Of a stretch of DNA of 64,000 bases, positions 1-9,499 are shown one piece after another. Location of the stretch: contig NZ_CP098360.1 of NCBI RefSeq assembly GCF_030388245.1, forward strand, positions 478,001 to 542,000, in the 5' to 3' direction. Both the position numbers and the translations under genes were made by a program. The stretch comes from Paracoccus sp. TOH. GTDB lineage: Bacteria > Pseudomonadota > Alphaproteobacteria > Rhodobacterales > Rhodobacteraceae. The stretch's first letter is position 1. Each line of letters starts with the position of its first letter. The notes under the pieces were generated by a model, which saw only the letters and a list, made by a program, of their open reading frames with translations, searched no databases and was not told the DNA's origin.

Positions 1-1210
1 AGTCCAGAATGGTGATGGCCTGGCGCCGCTCGGCCTCGCCCGCCTCGCGGCCCAGCCGGGACAGGAAGCTCTTCACCTCCTGCTGCATGCGGTCCACCCG
101 ATCCTCGAGCACGCGGACCTCGGCCAGCGGCGCGTCGTCGCCGCGGGCGAAGGCGGTGCGCGCCTGCTGCAACATGCGTTCGACCACGTCGCCGATGGCC
201 AGGGCGGCGCGGCTGGCGCGCGCCAGCGCCACGGCCGGCGTGTCCAGCGCCGAGCCGTCGAGCAGTTGCGCCTCGATCGGCGGCGACTGCTCCTCCTCGG
301 GCAGGATGGTCGCGGTCAGCCGGGTGACCAACCCGGCAAAGGGCCAGAGCGCCGCGGCAAGGATCAGGTTGAAGGCCAGATGCGCCTCGACCGCCAGCCC
401 GGTCTCGGGCAGCGGCATCACGGTCAGCAACTGCGCCGCCTGCCCGGCCAGCGGCAACGCCACCAGGCAGCCGATGCCGCGCACGATCAGGTTGCCCAGC
501 GCGACCCGGCGCGCGGCGATGCCCTGCCCGGCCGTCGCCATCACCGGCGGGATCGCCCCGCCCAGATTGGCCCCCAGCACCAGCGCCACGGTCAGCGCCG
601 GCTCCATGCCCAGCGACAGGACCAGCATCACCACGGCGAGCGAGGAGGAACAGAGCACCGCCAGCCCGGCCGCGAAGGCCAGCGCCACCGGCCAGGCATT
701 GCCCAGCATCGCCAGGAACGCCGCCATGGCCGGCGATTCCCGCAAGGGCTCGGTCGCCTGGGTCAGCAGCGACAGCGACAGCAGCATCAGCGCGATGCCG
801 ATCAGCGCCAGCCCGCCCCCCGACCAGGCGCGCTGGTGGCGCCGCCGCAGCACATAGCCGACCAGCAGCAGCGCCGGCACCAGCGCCTCGAGCCCCGAGG
901 CGACGATCCAGGCCGTCAGCGCCGTACCCAGATTCGCCCCCAGCAGCACGATCTGCGCCATCTTCGGCCGGATCATGCCGCGATCCACGAAGGACGCCGT
1001 CATCAACGCCGTCGCGGTCGAGCTTTGCAGCCCCAGCGTCGCCACCAGCCCGGACAGGAAGGCGCGCGCCCCGGTCTCGGTGCCGCGTCCCAGCACCATC
1101 TTCAGCTTCATTCCGAAGGCACGCACCATGCCGTCCCGGACCAGGCCAAGGCCGAAAAGCAGCAGCGCCACCGCGCCTGCCAGCTGAAGAATGACCGAAA
1201 GCGACTGCAC
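1..1210 (-). CDS. Na+/phosphate cotransporter family protein with PhoU-like C-terminus (partial, 3' end outside window)
   Basis: Inner-membrane sodium-dependent phosphate transporter of the NptA/YjbB type. About 403 codons are visible and the reading frame runs off the window start, so the C-terminus is missing. The N-terminal part has repeated hydrophobic helices with the family's inverted-repeat signature (GLQSSTATALMTASF early, then a GANLGGAIPP stretch). The last third is a soluble, PhoU-like helical region (MLQQARTAFARGD, MQQEVKSFLSRLG). The start is GTG, chosen because a clear AGGAGG lies 9 nt upstream and no suitable ATG precedes it. It appears monocistronic; the 147 bases separating it from the upstream phosphoesterase gene show nothing notable. 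Confidence 0.88.
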   Translation of the reverse strand, partial: MQSLSVILQLAGAVALLLFGLGLVRDGMVRAFGMKLKMVLGRGTETGARAFLSGLVATLGLQSSTATALMTASFVDRGMIRPKMAQIVLLGANLGTALTAWIVASGLEALVPALLLVGYVLRRRHQRAWSGGGLALIGIALMLLSLSLLTQATEPLRESPAMAAFLAMLGNAWPVALAFAAGLAVLCSSSLAVVMLVLSLGMEPALTVALVLGANLGGAIPPVMATAGQGIAARRVALGNLIVRGIGCLVALPLAGQAAQLLTVMPLPETGLAVEAHLAFNLILAAALWPFAGLVTRLTATILPEEEQSPPIEAQLLDGSALDTPAVALARASRAALAIGDVVERMLQQARTAFARGDDAPLAEVRVLEDRVDRMQQEVKSFLSRLGREAGEAERRQAITILD

Positions 1211-1357
1211 GGCGCCTCACCTCCTGGAACATAACGGGAAACCGCCCGGATCGTTTCCCCGAGTATCCGGCCCCGCCGGCCCGCCGGTCAACGGATGTGA
1301 GGCATCTGCGAGATTTCCCGCCGGCGTCCTGGCGCCATTGCCACATGGGGCCGCAGG

Positions 1358-2086
1358 TCAGGCGCGCGGCACCGGCTGTCGCCCCTCCTCGGCCAGCAGA
1401 TGCAGCCCGGTTTCGTCAAAGACCACCACGCTCAGCGGCCCGCCATAGGCGGCGCCGGTGTCGATGGCCAGGCGATTGCCGAAATGCGTTACCCGCTCGA
1501 CCGGGGTATGGCCATGCACGATCAGCACCCCGTGGTCGGTGGCATCATCCAGGAAGCCCTTGCGGATCCAGACCAGGTCATGCTCGGTCTGCCGCGCCAG
1601 ATCGACGCCGGGCCGGATGCCGGCATGCACGAACAGCGCCGGCGGAATCAGATGCCAGAGCGGCAGCGCGTCCAGCCAGCGCAGATGCGGTTCGGGCACG
1701 GCGCGCAGCACCTCGGCATGGGTGCGGGCGCGGCCGCGGATCTCGACGCCATAGGATGCCAGGGTCTCGGCCGCGCCCAGGGTCTCGTGCTCCAGCCAAT
1801 GCTTGCCCGAGCCGAGCCCGGCGTCGATCCAGTCGGGACGCGCGGCAAAGATCGGCAGGAAGCGGTCGTGATTGCCCTTGAGCACAATCCAGGCCCGGCC
1901 TTCGGCCTGGCCGCGCAGCAGATAATCCACCACGCCGCGCGAATCCGGGCCGCGATCCAACAGGTCGCCGACATGCACAACCGTCCCGCCGCCGCCATGC
2001 GCCGCGTCGTCGCGGGCGATGCGTTCATGCGCCGCCTTCAGCAGGTCCAGATGCCCATGAATGTCGCCGATGGCATAGGTCCGCAT
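1358..2086 (-). CDS. Metallophosphoesterase (serine/threonine phosphatase / ApaH-PrpE-like)
   Basis: A 242-residue single-domain calcineurin-like phosphoesterase, predicted cytoplasmic. All metal-ligand motifs are visible in order: GDIHG (about residues 7-11), GDLLDRGPDS (about 40-49), GNHD (about 70-73), a VHAG block (about 151) and HGHTP (about 190). These define the two-metal site of PPP-type phosphatases and diadenosine-tetraphosphatases. The substrate cannot be told from sequence. GGAGG sits 4 nt before the ATG. It lies downstream of serA on the same strand but behind a strong terminator, so it is probably transcribed separately. Confidence 0.85.
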   Translation of the reverse strand: MRTYAIGDIHGHLDLLKAAHERIARDDAAHGGGGTVVHVGDLLDRGPDSRGVVDYLLRGQAEGRAWIVLKGNHDRFLPIFAARPDWIDAGLGSGKHWLEHETLGAAETLASYGVEIRGRARTHAEVLRAVPEPHLRWLDALPLWHLIPPALFVHAGIRPGVDLARQTEHDLVWIRKGFLDDATDHGVLIVHGHTPVERVTHFGNRLAIDTGAAYGGPLSVVVFDETGLHLLAEEGRQPVPRA

Positions 2087-2100
2087 GCCGCCTCCGCAAA

Positions 2101-2130
2101 TGAAAACCCCCGGACCCTAGTCCGGGGGTT
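2101..2130 (-). terminator. Intrinsic terminator of serC-serA
   Basis: A perfect 10-bp stem (AACCCCCGGA with TCCGGGGGTT) has a 6-nt loop and is followed, on the minus strand, by TTTTC. It starts only 9 bases after the serA stop codon and just before the phosphoesterase start. Confidence 0.88.
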
Positions 2131-2138
2131 CGCAAGGT

Positions 2139-3728
2139 TCAAACCTCGAATTGCAGCGGCCGCACCTGCAGGAACTTGCCGGTGGCCCGCAGCGCCTCCA
2201 GCGCCTCGGGCTTCAGCGCCTCGTCAAGATAAAGGATGGCGATGGCATCGTCGCCGGTCTTGGTGCGGCCCAGGGTGAAATTGGCGATGTTCACGCCCAG
2301 GTCGCCCAGCGTCATGCCCAGCGCGCCGATGACGCCCGGCACGTCCCTGTTGCGGGTATAGAGCATGTGCTCGCCGATCTCGGCATCGACATTGATGCCG
2401 CGGATCTGGATGAAGCGCGGCTTGCCGTCGCTGAACACGGTGCCGGCGATCGAGCGCTCGCGCTTGTCGGTGACGACGGTGGCCTTGATATAGCCGTCGA
2501 AGACCCCCGACTTGCCCTGCGTGGTGGTGGCGACCTGCACGCCGCGCTCTTGCGCCATGACCGGGGCCGAGACCATGTTCACATCCGGGTTCGTGGCCTT
2601 CATCACCCCGGCGATCACCGCGGCATTCAGTGCCTTGAGGTTCATCTCGGAGGCGACGCCGTCGTAAAGCACATTGATCGCCTTGATGGGCTCGTCGGTC
2701 ATCTGGCCGATGAAGGCGCCGAGATGGCCGGCCAGCTTCAGCCAGGGGCCCATCACCGCCGCTTCCTCGGCCGTGACCGAGGGCATGTTCAGCGCGTTCT
2801 GCACCGCGCCGGTCAGCAGGTAATCCGACATCTGCTCGGCGACCTGCAGCGCCACGTTCTCCTGCGCCTCGGTGGTCGAGGCGCCCAGATGCGGCGTCAC
2901 CACAACGTTGGGCAGGCCGAAAAGCGGGCTCTCGGTCGCCGGCTCGGTGGCGAAGACGTCCAGCGCCGCCCCGGCGACATGCCCCGATTTCAGCAGCTCG
3001 GCCAGCGCCTGCTCGTCGATCAGGCCGCCGCGGGCGGCATTGACGATGCGCACGCCCTTCTTGGTCTTCTCCAGGTTCTCGCGCGACAGGATGTTCTTCG
3101 TCTTCTCGGTCAGCGGCACGTGCAGGGTGATGAAATCGGCCTTGGCCAGCATCTCGTCCAGCTCGACCTTCTTCACGCCCAGTTCCTTGGCCCGCTCCTC
3201 GGACAGGAAGGGGTCATAGGCCAGCACCTTCATCTTCAGGCCCAGCGCCCGGTCGATGACGATGGAACCGATGTTCCCCGCCCCGATGATGCCCAGCACC
3301 TTGTTGAAGACCTCGACCCCCATGAAGCGGTTCTTCTCCCACTTGCCCTCATGGGTCGAAACGCTGGCCTCGGGCAACTGCCGGGCCACGGCGAACATCA
3401 GCGCAATGGCGTGCTCGGCGGTGGTCACCGAATTGCCGAAGGGCGTGTTCATCACGATCACGCCCCGCTTCGACGCGGCCGGAATGTCGACATTGTCGAC
3501 GCCGATGCCGGCGCGGCCGATCACCTTCAGGTTGGTGGCGTTCTCCAGCAGTTTCGCGGTCACCTTGGTCGCGGACCGGATCGCCAGCCCGTCATACTGC
3601 CCGATGACCTCGGCCAGCTTTTCCTTGTCCTTGCCGAGATCCGGCAGGTAATCCACCTCGACGCCGCGATCGCGAAAGATCTGCACGGCGGTCTCCGACA
3701 GCTTGTCCGAAACAAGAACCTTGGGCAT
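2139..3728 (-). CDS. serA: D-3-phosphoglycerate dehydrogenase
   Basis: First enzyme of the phosphorylated serine pathway, oxidising 3-phosphoglycerate to 3-phosphohydroxypyruvate with NAD+. At 529 residues it is the long type I form. The order is an N-terminal substrate-binding region, a Rossmann domain with GxGxxG at residues 149-154, catalytic Arg233 (NAARGGLIDE), Glu262 and His280 (TPHLGAS), an intervening domain, and a C-terminal ACT domain (about 455-527) that binds serine in this family. The frame is open upstream, but ATG at 3728 matches the family N-terminus (MPKVLVSDKL) and has AGAGGA before it. It follows serC by 109 bases on the same strand and ends at an intrinsic terminator. Confidence 0.96.
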   Translation of the reverse strand: MPKVLVSDKLSETAVQIFRDRGVEVDYLPDLGKDKEKLAEVIGQYDGLAIRSATKVTAKLLENATNLKVIGRAGIGVDNVDIPAASKRGVIVMNTPFGNSVTTAEHAIALMFAVARQLPEASVSTHEGKWEKNRFMGVEVFNKVLGIIGAGNIGSIVIDRALGLKMKVLAYDPFLSEERAKELGVKKVELDEMLAKADFITLHVPLTEKTKNILSRENLEKTKKGVRIVNAARGGLIDEQALAELLKSGHVAGAALDVFATEPATESPLFGLPNVVVTPHLGASTTEAQENVALQVAEQMSDYLLTGAVQNALNMPSVTAEEAAVMGPWLKLAGHLGAFIGQMTDEPIKAINVLYDGVASEMNLKALNAAVIAGVMKATNPDVNMVSAPVMAQERGVQVATTTQGKSGVFDGYIKATVVTDKRERSIAGTVFSDGKPRFIQIRGINVDAEIGEHMLYTRNRDVPGVIGALGMTLGDLGVNIANFTLGRTKTGDDAIAILYLDEALKPEALEALRATGKFLQVRPLQFEV

Positions 3729-3783
3729 TTTTCTATCCTCTTGGATATGCGGGGCCAGCGGGCAACCTTGGCCCGATCCGGCT

Positions 3784-3806
3784 TTCATCGTTTCACAAAT
3801 ACTCCC
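3784..3806 (-). repeat. 3'-gene motif copy 1 (downstream of serC)
   Basis: On the minus strand, GGGAGTATTTG is followed by TGAAACGATGAA, just after a CCGGGGC/GCCCCGG hairpin at the end of serC. Nearly identical sequence occurs at 8461-8482 and 20725-20746, always in sense orientation at a gene's 3' end. Probably part of a terminator or 3'-UTR element. Confidence 0.6.
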
Positions 3807-3837
3807 GGGGTCCGGGGCAGAGCCCCGGTCCGCCAGG

Positions 3838-4992
<1,155 letters not shown>

Positions 4993-5066
4993 GATGTTAG
5001 CCTTCCAGCTATAAGCGCCGCGTTGGGGCGGCGTGTCCCGCTGACCGCCTTAGCGCCGCCGGGGGA
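4993..5066 (-). ncRNA. serC leader RNA (cis-regulatory, putative)
   Basis: The minus-strand leader of serC holds two stems. GGCGGCG (5060-5054) pairs with CGCCGCC (5033-5027). A second stem, UAGC with GCUA at 5011-4998, has a loop that carries GGAAG, the serC Shine-Dalgarno sequence. A structured RNA family called the serC leader is described upstream of serC-serA in alphaproteobacteria, with its final stem overlapping the ribosome binding site, as here. The outer boundaries are estimates. Confidence 0.72.
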
Positions 5067-5184
5067 TTCCCGCAAGAAAAATTTGCAAGCGATGATTGCG
5101 ACAGATTCGCGGCATGAATCCGACCGATTGATCCGCCGCACCGCTTTGGCTAGTGCTGCCGCAAACAACCGCCAAGGGGTCTGC

Positions 5185-6060
5185 ATGTTCACCGTCACCA
5201 TCCTTGCCGCGCCCGGCCGCGCCGACCTGTCCGCCGCGCTGGTCGAGGAACTGCGCGGCGCCTGGAACGGCGGCCGCCCGCTTTGGCTGGCCCCCGGCAT
5301 CGCCGCCGAATTCCCGGTCGCCGCCGAGCCGCAGGATTTCTGGCAAGCCTGGGACAGGCTGCAGGCCGAGGGCTTCGACCTGGCTATCCAGTCGACCGCA
5401 GGCCGGCGCAAGGCGGTGCTGCTCGCCGACATGGATTCGACCATGATCCAGCAGGAATGCATCGACGAGCTCGCGGATGTCGCCGGCGTGGGCGAGCGCG
5501 TCGCCGCCATCACCGCCCGCGCCATGAACGGAGAGCTGAACTTCCACGAGGCGCTGCTGGCCCGCGTCGGCCTGCTGGCCGGCCTGCCGGAAACCGCCAT
5601 CGGCCAGGTGCTGGACAGCCGCATCACGCTGGCCCCCGGCGGCCGGCAGCTGGTCGCGACCATGCGGGCGCAGGGTGCCTATGCGGCGCTGGTCTCGGGC
5701 GGCTTCACCGTCTTCACCGGCCCGGTCGCCACGGCGCTCGGCTTCGACGAGCACCGCGCCAACACGCTGCTCTCCGAGGGCGGCGTGCTGACCGGCCATG
5801 TCGCCCTGCCGGTGCTGGGCCGCGAGGCCAAGGTCGAGGCGCTGCAGGACATCGCCGCCACGCGCGGCCTGTCGCCCGCCGACGTGCTGGCGGTGGGCGA
5901 CGGCGCCAACGACCTGGGGATGCTGCAGCTGGCCGGCACGGGCGTGGCGCTGCACGCCAAGCCGGTGGTCGCGGCGCAGGTCGATCTGCGAATCAACCAC
6001 GGCGACCTGACCGCCCTGCTGTATCTGCAAGGCTACGCGGCCGAGGAATTCGTCGAATAG
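5185..6060 (+). CDS. serB: Phosphoserine phosphatase
   Basis: Last step of serine synthesis: hydrolysis of O-phosphoserine to serine. The protein has 291 residues. A divergent N-terminal region (1-75) precedes a HAD-type phosphatase core with nucleophile motif DMDST (Asp82, Asp84), a conserved QQECIDELAD cap segment, SGGF (motif II) and GDGANDLGML (motif IV). The frame is open far upstream, but ATG at 5185 fits the family start and has AAGGGG before it. It is divergent from serC-serA, so all three pathway genes lie within about 4 kb. Confidence 0.94.
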   Translation: MFTVTILAAPGRADLSAALVEELRGAWNGGRPLWLAPGIAAEFPVAAEPQDFWQAWDRLQAEGFDLAIQSTAGRRKAVLLADMDSTMIQQECIDELADVAGVGERVAAITARAMNGELNFHEALLARVGLLAGLPETAIGQVLDSRITLAPGGRQLVATMRAQGAYAALVSGGFTVFTGPVATALGFDEHRANTLLSEGGVLTGHVALPVLGREAKVEALQDIAATRGLSPADVLAVGDGANDLGMLQLAGTGVALHAKPVVAAQVDLRINHGDLTALLYLQGYAAEEFVE

Positions 6061-6161
6061 GCCGCCGCTTGCGGGACTTCCGCGCATCACCTGCCGGCAA
6101 AGCACGCGGCCGCGGGGGGCACGAACTTGCGGTCATGACCGTTCGGTGACAGAAGCGGGGG

Positions 6162-6854
6162 ATGAATCTGCGTCTCAAAGCCCTGTTCGTGCATCTGCTG
6201 ACCGCCACCGGCGCGGTGCTGTCGATGCTTGCCCTTCTGGCCGCCGCCCGGGCCAACTGGTCCGAGATGTTCTTCTGGCTGGTCGTCGCCCTGATCGTGG
6301 ACGGCGTCGACGGACCATTGGCGCGCCGCTACCAGGTCAAGACGAACTGGCCGACCTATGACGGCGTGTTGATGGACATGATCATCGACTACCTGACCTA
6401 TGTGTTCATCCCGGCCTATGCGCTGTTCATGTCGGGGCTGCTGCCCGGCTGGACCGGCTGGATCGCGATCATCGCCATCACCTATGGCAGCGTGGTCTAT
6501 TTCGCCGATACCCGCATGAAGACCCGGGACAATTCCTTCGCCGGCTTTCCCGCCTGCTGGAACATGGTGGTGCTGGTGCTGTTCGCGCTCAAGCCGAATT
6601 TCTGGATCATCCTGCTGATCGTGGTGGCGCTGGCCGCGACCATGTTCACGCATGTGAAGTTCATCCATCCGGTCCGCACCGAGCGCTGGCGGCTCATCTC
6701 GCTGCCGGTCTGCGCCGCCTGGGTCGGCTTCGCGGTCTGGGCGGTGCTGGTCGATTTCCACCCCGAAAGCTTCGCGCGCTGGGGCCTGCTCCTGACCTCG
6801 CTCTGGCTGCTCTTTGCCGGCCTCGCCCAGCAACTGACCGAGAGACGGGGTTGA
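6162..6854 (+). CDS. pcs: Phosphatidylcholine synthase
   Basis: Integral membrane CDP-alcohol phosphotransferase that condenses CDP-diacylglycerol with choline to give phosphatidylcholine, a route known from alphaproteobacteria. It has 230 residues and about seven or eight hydrophobic helices. The metal and CDP-binding signature is visible as DGVDGPLARR (residues 47-56), then Gly68, Asp72 and Asp76 (DGVLMDMIIDY). The extended spacing and following YVFIPAYALF block suit Pcs better than phosphatidylserine or phosphatidylglycerophosphate synthases. It is downstream of serB but separated by about 100 bases. Confidence 0.88.
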   Translation: MNLRLKALFVHLLTATGAVLSMLALLAAARANWSEMFFWLVVALIVDGVDGPLARRYQVKTNWPTYDGVLMDMIIDYLTYVFIPAYALFMSGLLPGWTGWIAIIAITYGSVVYFADTRMKTRDNSFAGFPACWNMVVLVLFALKPNFWIILLIVVALAATMFTHVKFIHPVRTERWRLISLPVCAAWVGFAVWAVLVDFHPESFARWGLLLTSLWLLFAGLAQQLTERRG

Positions 6855-6880
6855 TCGCCGGGCATTTTGCCCGGATTGTG

Positions 6881-6900
6881 CCCTTGGGATCAGCCAAGGG
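6881..6900 (+). promoter_or_regulatory. Hairpin overlapping the ribosome binding site of the next gene
   Basis: CCCTTGG, a 6-nt loop and CCAAGGG form a perfect 7-bp stem. The right arm contains AAGGG of the Shine-Dalgarno sequence of the binding-protein gene starting at 6908. Confidence 0.4.
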
Positions 6901-6907
6901 GACAGAG

Positions 6908-8377
6908 ATGTTCGCGAAACTCATGCAGGCGGCCGCGGCGGCGGCGGTGCTGGCCACGCCGGCGCTGGCGGCGCCGGATTCGATCACCCTGGCCATGGTG
7001 CTCGAGCCGCCGAACCTGGACCCGACCGGCGGCGCCGCCGCCGCCATCGACGAGGTGGTCTATGCCAATGTGTTCGAAGGCCTGACCCGCATCGCCCCGG
7101 ATGGCGGCGTGCAGCCCGGCCTTGCCGAAAGCTGGGACAGTCCCGACGGCAAGACCTACACCTTCCGCCTGCGCCCGGACGTGACCTTCCACGACGGCAG
7201 CGCCTTCGACGCGCAGGACGTGATCTTCTCGCTGGACCGCGCCCGCGCCCCGGACAGCACCAATGCCCAGAAGACCCTGTTCGAGGGCATCGAGGCGGTC
7301 GAGGCCCTGGACCCGCTGACCGTCCGCATCACGCTGAAGGCCCCGGACGGCGGCTTTCCCTTCAAGATGGCCTGGGGCGACGCGGTGATGGTCGATCAGG
7401 CCAGCATCCAGGACATCGCCACCCGCCCGGTCGGCACCGGCCCCTTCAAATTCGGCGAATGGCGGCAAGGCGACCACATCCGGCTGGATGCCTTCGAGGG
7501 CTATTGGGGCCGGAAGCCGGCGCTGAAAACCGCCACCTTCCGTTTCATCGCCGATCCCAGCGCCGCCTTCGCGGCGATGATGGCCGGCGATATCGACGCC
7601 TTCCCGATCTATCCCGCCCCGGAAACCCTGACCCAGCTGCAGGCCGATCCGCGCTTCAAGGTGCTGGTCGGCACCACCGAGGGCGAGACGATCCTGGCCA
7701 TGAATCACAAGCAGCCGGCGCTGGCCCAGGCCAAAGTGCGCGCGGCCATCGCCCATGCCATCAACCGGCAGGAAATCATCGACGGCGCCATGTTCGGCTA
7801 TGGCACGCCGATCGGCACGCATTTCGCGCCGCATCATCCCGATTACGTCGACCTGACCGCGAAATCGCAATACGACCCCGAGCTGTCGAAGACGCTGCTG
7901 GCCGAGGCGGGGGCCGAAAACCTGACCCTGCGCCTGGCCCTGCCGCCGACGCCCTATGCCCGCCGCGGCGGCGAGATCGTCGCGGCCGAGCTGCGCGCCG
8001 TGGGCATCCAGACCCGGATCACCAACATGGAATGGGCGCAGTGGCTGGAACAGGTGTTCAAGAACGCCGATTACGACCTGACCATCATCAGCCATGTCGA
8101 GCCGATGGATATCGGCATCTACGGCCGCGCCAACTACTATTTCAACTACCGCAACCCGGCTTTCGACAAGGTGATGGCCCGGCTCGACGCCGCGACCGAG
8201 CCGGCGGAACGCTCGGCGCTGCTGAAACAGGCGCAGCAGATCCTTGCCGACGATCACGCCAATGCCTTCCTGTTCCAGCTCGCCAAGACCGGCGTCGCCA
8301 AGGCGGAGATCGAGGGGCTTTGGGAAAACGCGCCGATGCCCGCCAACGACCTGACCGCGGTGCACTGGAAGGAATAA
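6908..8377 (+). CDS. Peptide/oligopeptide-type ABC transporter substrate-binding protein (SBP family 5)
   Basis: Periplasmic solute receptor of 489 residues. A Sec signal peptide is clear (residues 1-22, ending in ATPALA). The mature protein begins with the family pattern (ITLAMVLEPPNLDPTGG) and keeps the hallmark FxEGL/LAESW region and PVGTGPFKF near residue 175. The frame extends upstream, but ATG at 6908 gives the signal peptide and has AAGGGG. No permease or ATPase adjoins it. The nearest peptide-type permeases, at 14.9-18.3 kb, lack a binding protein, so they may be partners. The substrate cannot be predicted. Confidence 0.88.
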   Translation: MFAKLMQAAAAAAVLATPALAAPDSITLAMVLEPPNLDPTGGAAAAIDEVVYANVFEGLTRIAPDGGVQPGLAESWDSPDGKTYTFRLRPDVTFHDGSAFDAQDVIFSLDRARAPDSTNAQKTLFEGIEAVEALDPLTVRITLKAPDGGFPFKMAWGDAVMVDQASIQDIATRPVGTGPFKFGEWRQGDHIRLDAFEGYWGRKPALKTATFRFIADPSAAFAAMMAGDIDAFPIYPAPETLTQLQADPRFKVLVGTTEGETILAMNHKQPALAQAKVRAAIAHAINRQEIIDGAMFGYGTPIGTHFAPHHPDYVDLTAKSQYDPELSKTLLAEAGAENLTLRLALPPTPYARRGGEIVAAELRAVGIQTRITNMEWAQWLEQVFKNADYDLTIISHVEPMDIGIYGRANYYFNYRNPAFDKVMARLDAATEPAERSALLKQAQQILADDHANAFLFQLAKTGVAKAEIEGLWENAPMPANDLTAVHWKE

Positions 8378-8460
8378 GGCGCCGCGCCGCGCTTCCTCGT
8401 CCCCATGCCCCAGAAGCCGGCGCCACCAGCGCGGCCGTCCCGGCCGGGGCGCCGGGGCCC

Positions 8461-8482
8461 TTCACCGTTTCCCAAATACCCC
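8461..8482 (-). repeat. 3'-gene motif copy 2 (downstream of the lytic transglycosylase)
   Basis: On the minus strand, GGGGTATTTG is followed by GGAAACGGTGAA, 28 bases past the stop of the gene ending at 8510. It differs from copy 1 at only a few positions. Confidence 0.6.
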
Positions 8483-8509
8483 GGAAACCGCCGCCACCAG
8501 CGCCGCGGC

Positions 8510-9427
8510 TCAGTTCCTCAGCACCAGGCAGCGGCCGCCGACGCCGCGCAGGCGGTTACAAAAGGCATAGGCCTCGGTCTTGGACGAATAGCCGATCTGC
8601 GCGGTATAGACCTTGCGCGGCCCGCCCGAGATCTTGCGGCGCACATAGCTGACCCGCTTGCCGCCCAGGATCGGCCGCAGCTGCCGGTTCAGCCGCGAGA
8701 CCTGCGCCGAAACCCCCGACTGGCTGGGATGGGTGGCGACGATCACGCCCCAGGGCCAGGGATGGTCCTGCGTCTTGAACTCGCGCAGCTTGCGCGACCC
8801 GGCCAGGTCGATGCAGGCTTCGCGGAAGCTGCGTTGCTTGTCCAGCCGGATGTCCAGCACCTGCGGCGGGCTTTCGCGCCAGCTGGCGGCGGTCAGACCG
8901 GTGATGGCCTGGACATAATCCTGGGTCTCCCAGGGCAGGCTGCCGCCCTCGGCGATGAAGCGCGCGGCGCGGTTCTCGCCGCCGTTATAGGCCACGGCGG
9001 CCAGCCCGACATTGCCGAAGCCGTCGGTCAGCTTGCGCAGGTAGCGCGCCGAGGCGGCGATGGCCTTGGCCGGGTTGAAGGGATCATCCAGGCCGACCAT
9101 CTCAGCCGTGCCGGGCATGAACTGGGCGATGCCCATGGCGCCGACCGGGCTGATGGCGCCGGGCTCGAACAGGCTTTCCTTCCACAGCAGCCGGGCGAAG
9201 AAATGCGGGTCCAGCCCGTTCTGCCCGGCCGCCCGCTCGATGGCCCAGCAGACGTCCGAGACATAGGTCGCGGCCGAGATGCAATAGATCCCGTCATCGG
9301 TGCAGCGCAGCTTGTCCGAGACCCGCGGCGCGCGCAGGCCCAGGATCGCGTCCACCGCCTCATAGGCGGGGGCGGGGGTGACGGCGGTCGAAATGGCGGC
9401 GGCAAGGGCCAGAACCAGGCGGCGCAT
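8510..9427 (-). CDS. Lytic transglycosylase with C-terminal SPOR-like domain
   Basis: Periplasmic murein lytic transglycosylase (SLT/goose-lysozyme fold) of 305 residues. A signal peptide covers about residues 1-21. The catalytic Glu84 is in LLWKES, followed by PVGAMGIAQFMPGTA and, later, AVAYNGGENR, the classical SLT motifs. The C-terminal 80 residues (YTAQIGYSSKTEAYAFCNRL...GGRCLVLRN) resemble a SPOR peptidoglycan-binding domain. It is convergent with the binding-protein gene and begins at the only good ATG. A role in cell-wall turnover or division-site remodelling is inferred. Confidence 0.85.
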   Translation of the reverse strand: MRRLVLALAAAISTAVTPAPAYEAVDAILGLRAPRVSDKLRCTDDGIYCISAATYVSDVCWAIERAAGQNGLDPHFFARLLWKESLFEPGAISPVGAMGIAQFMPGTAEMVGLDDPFNPAKAIAASARYLRKLTDGFGNVGLAAVAYNGGENRAARFIAEGGSLPWETQDYVQAITGLTAASWRESPPQVLDIRLDKQRSFREACIDLAGSRKLREFKTQDHPWPWGVIVATHPSQSGVSAQVSRLNRQLRPILGGKRVSYVRRKISGGPRKVYTAQIGYSSKTEAYAFCNRLRGVGGRCLVLRN

Positions 9428-9499
9428 CGTGAAACTCGGATGGGACGGGCAGGTCTCGCATAGCAGGCGGGGCGCGGTTTGGAAACCGGGCCCGCAAGG

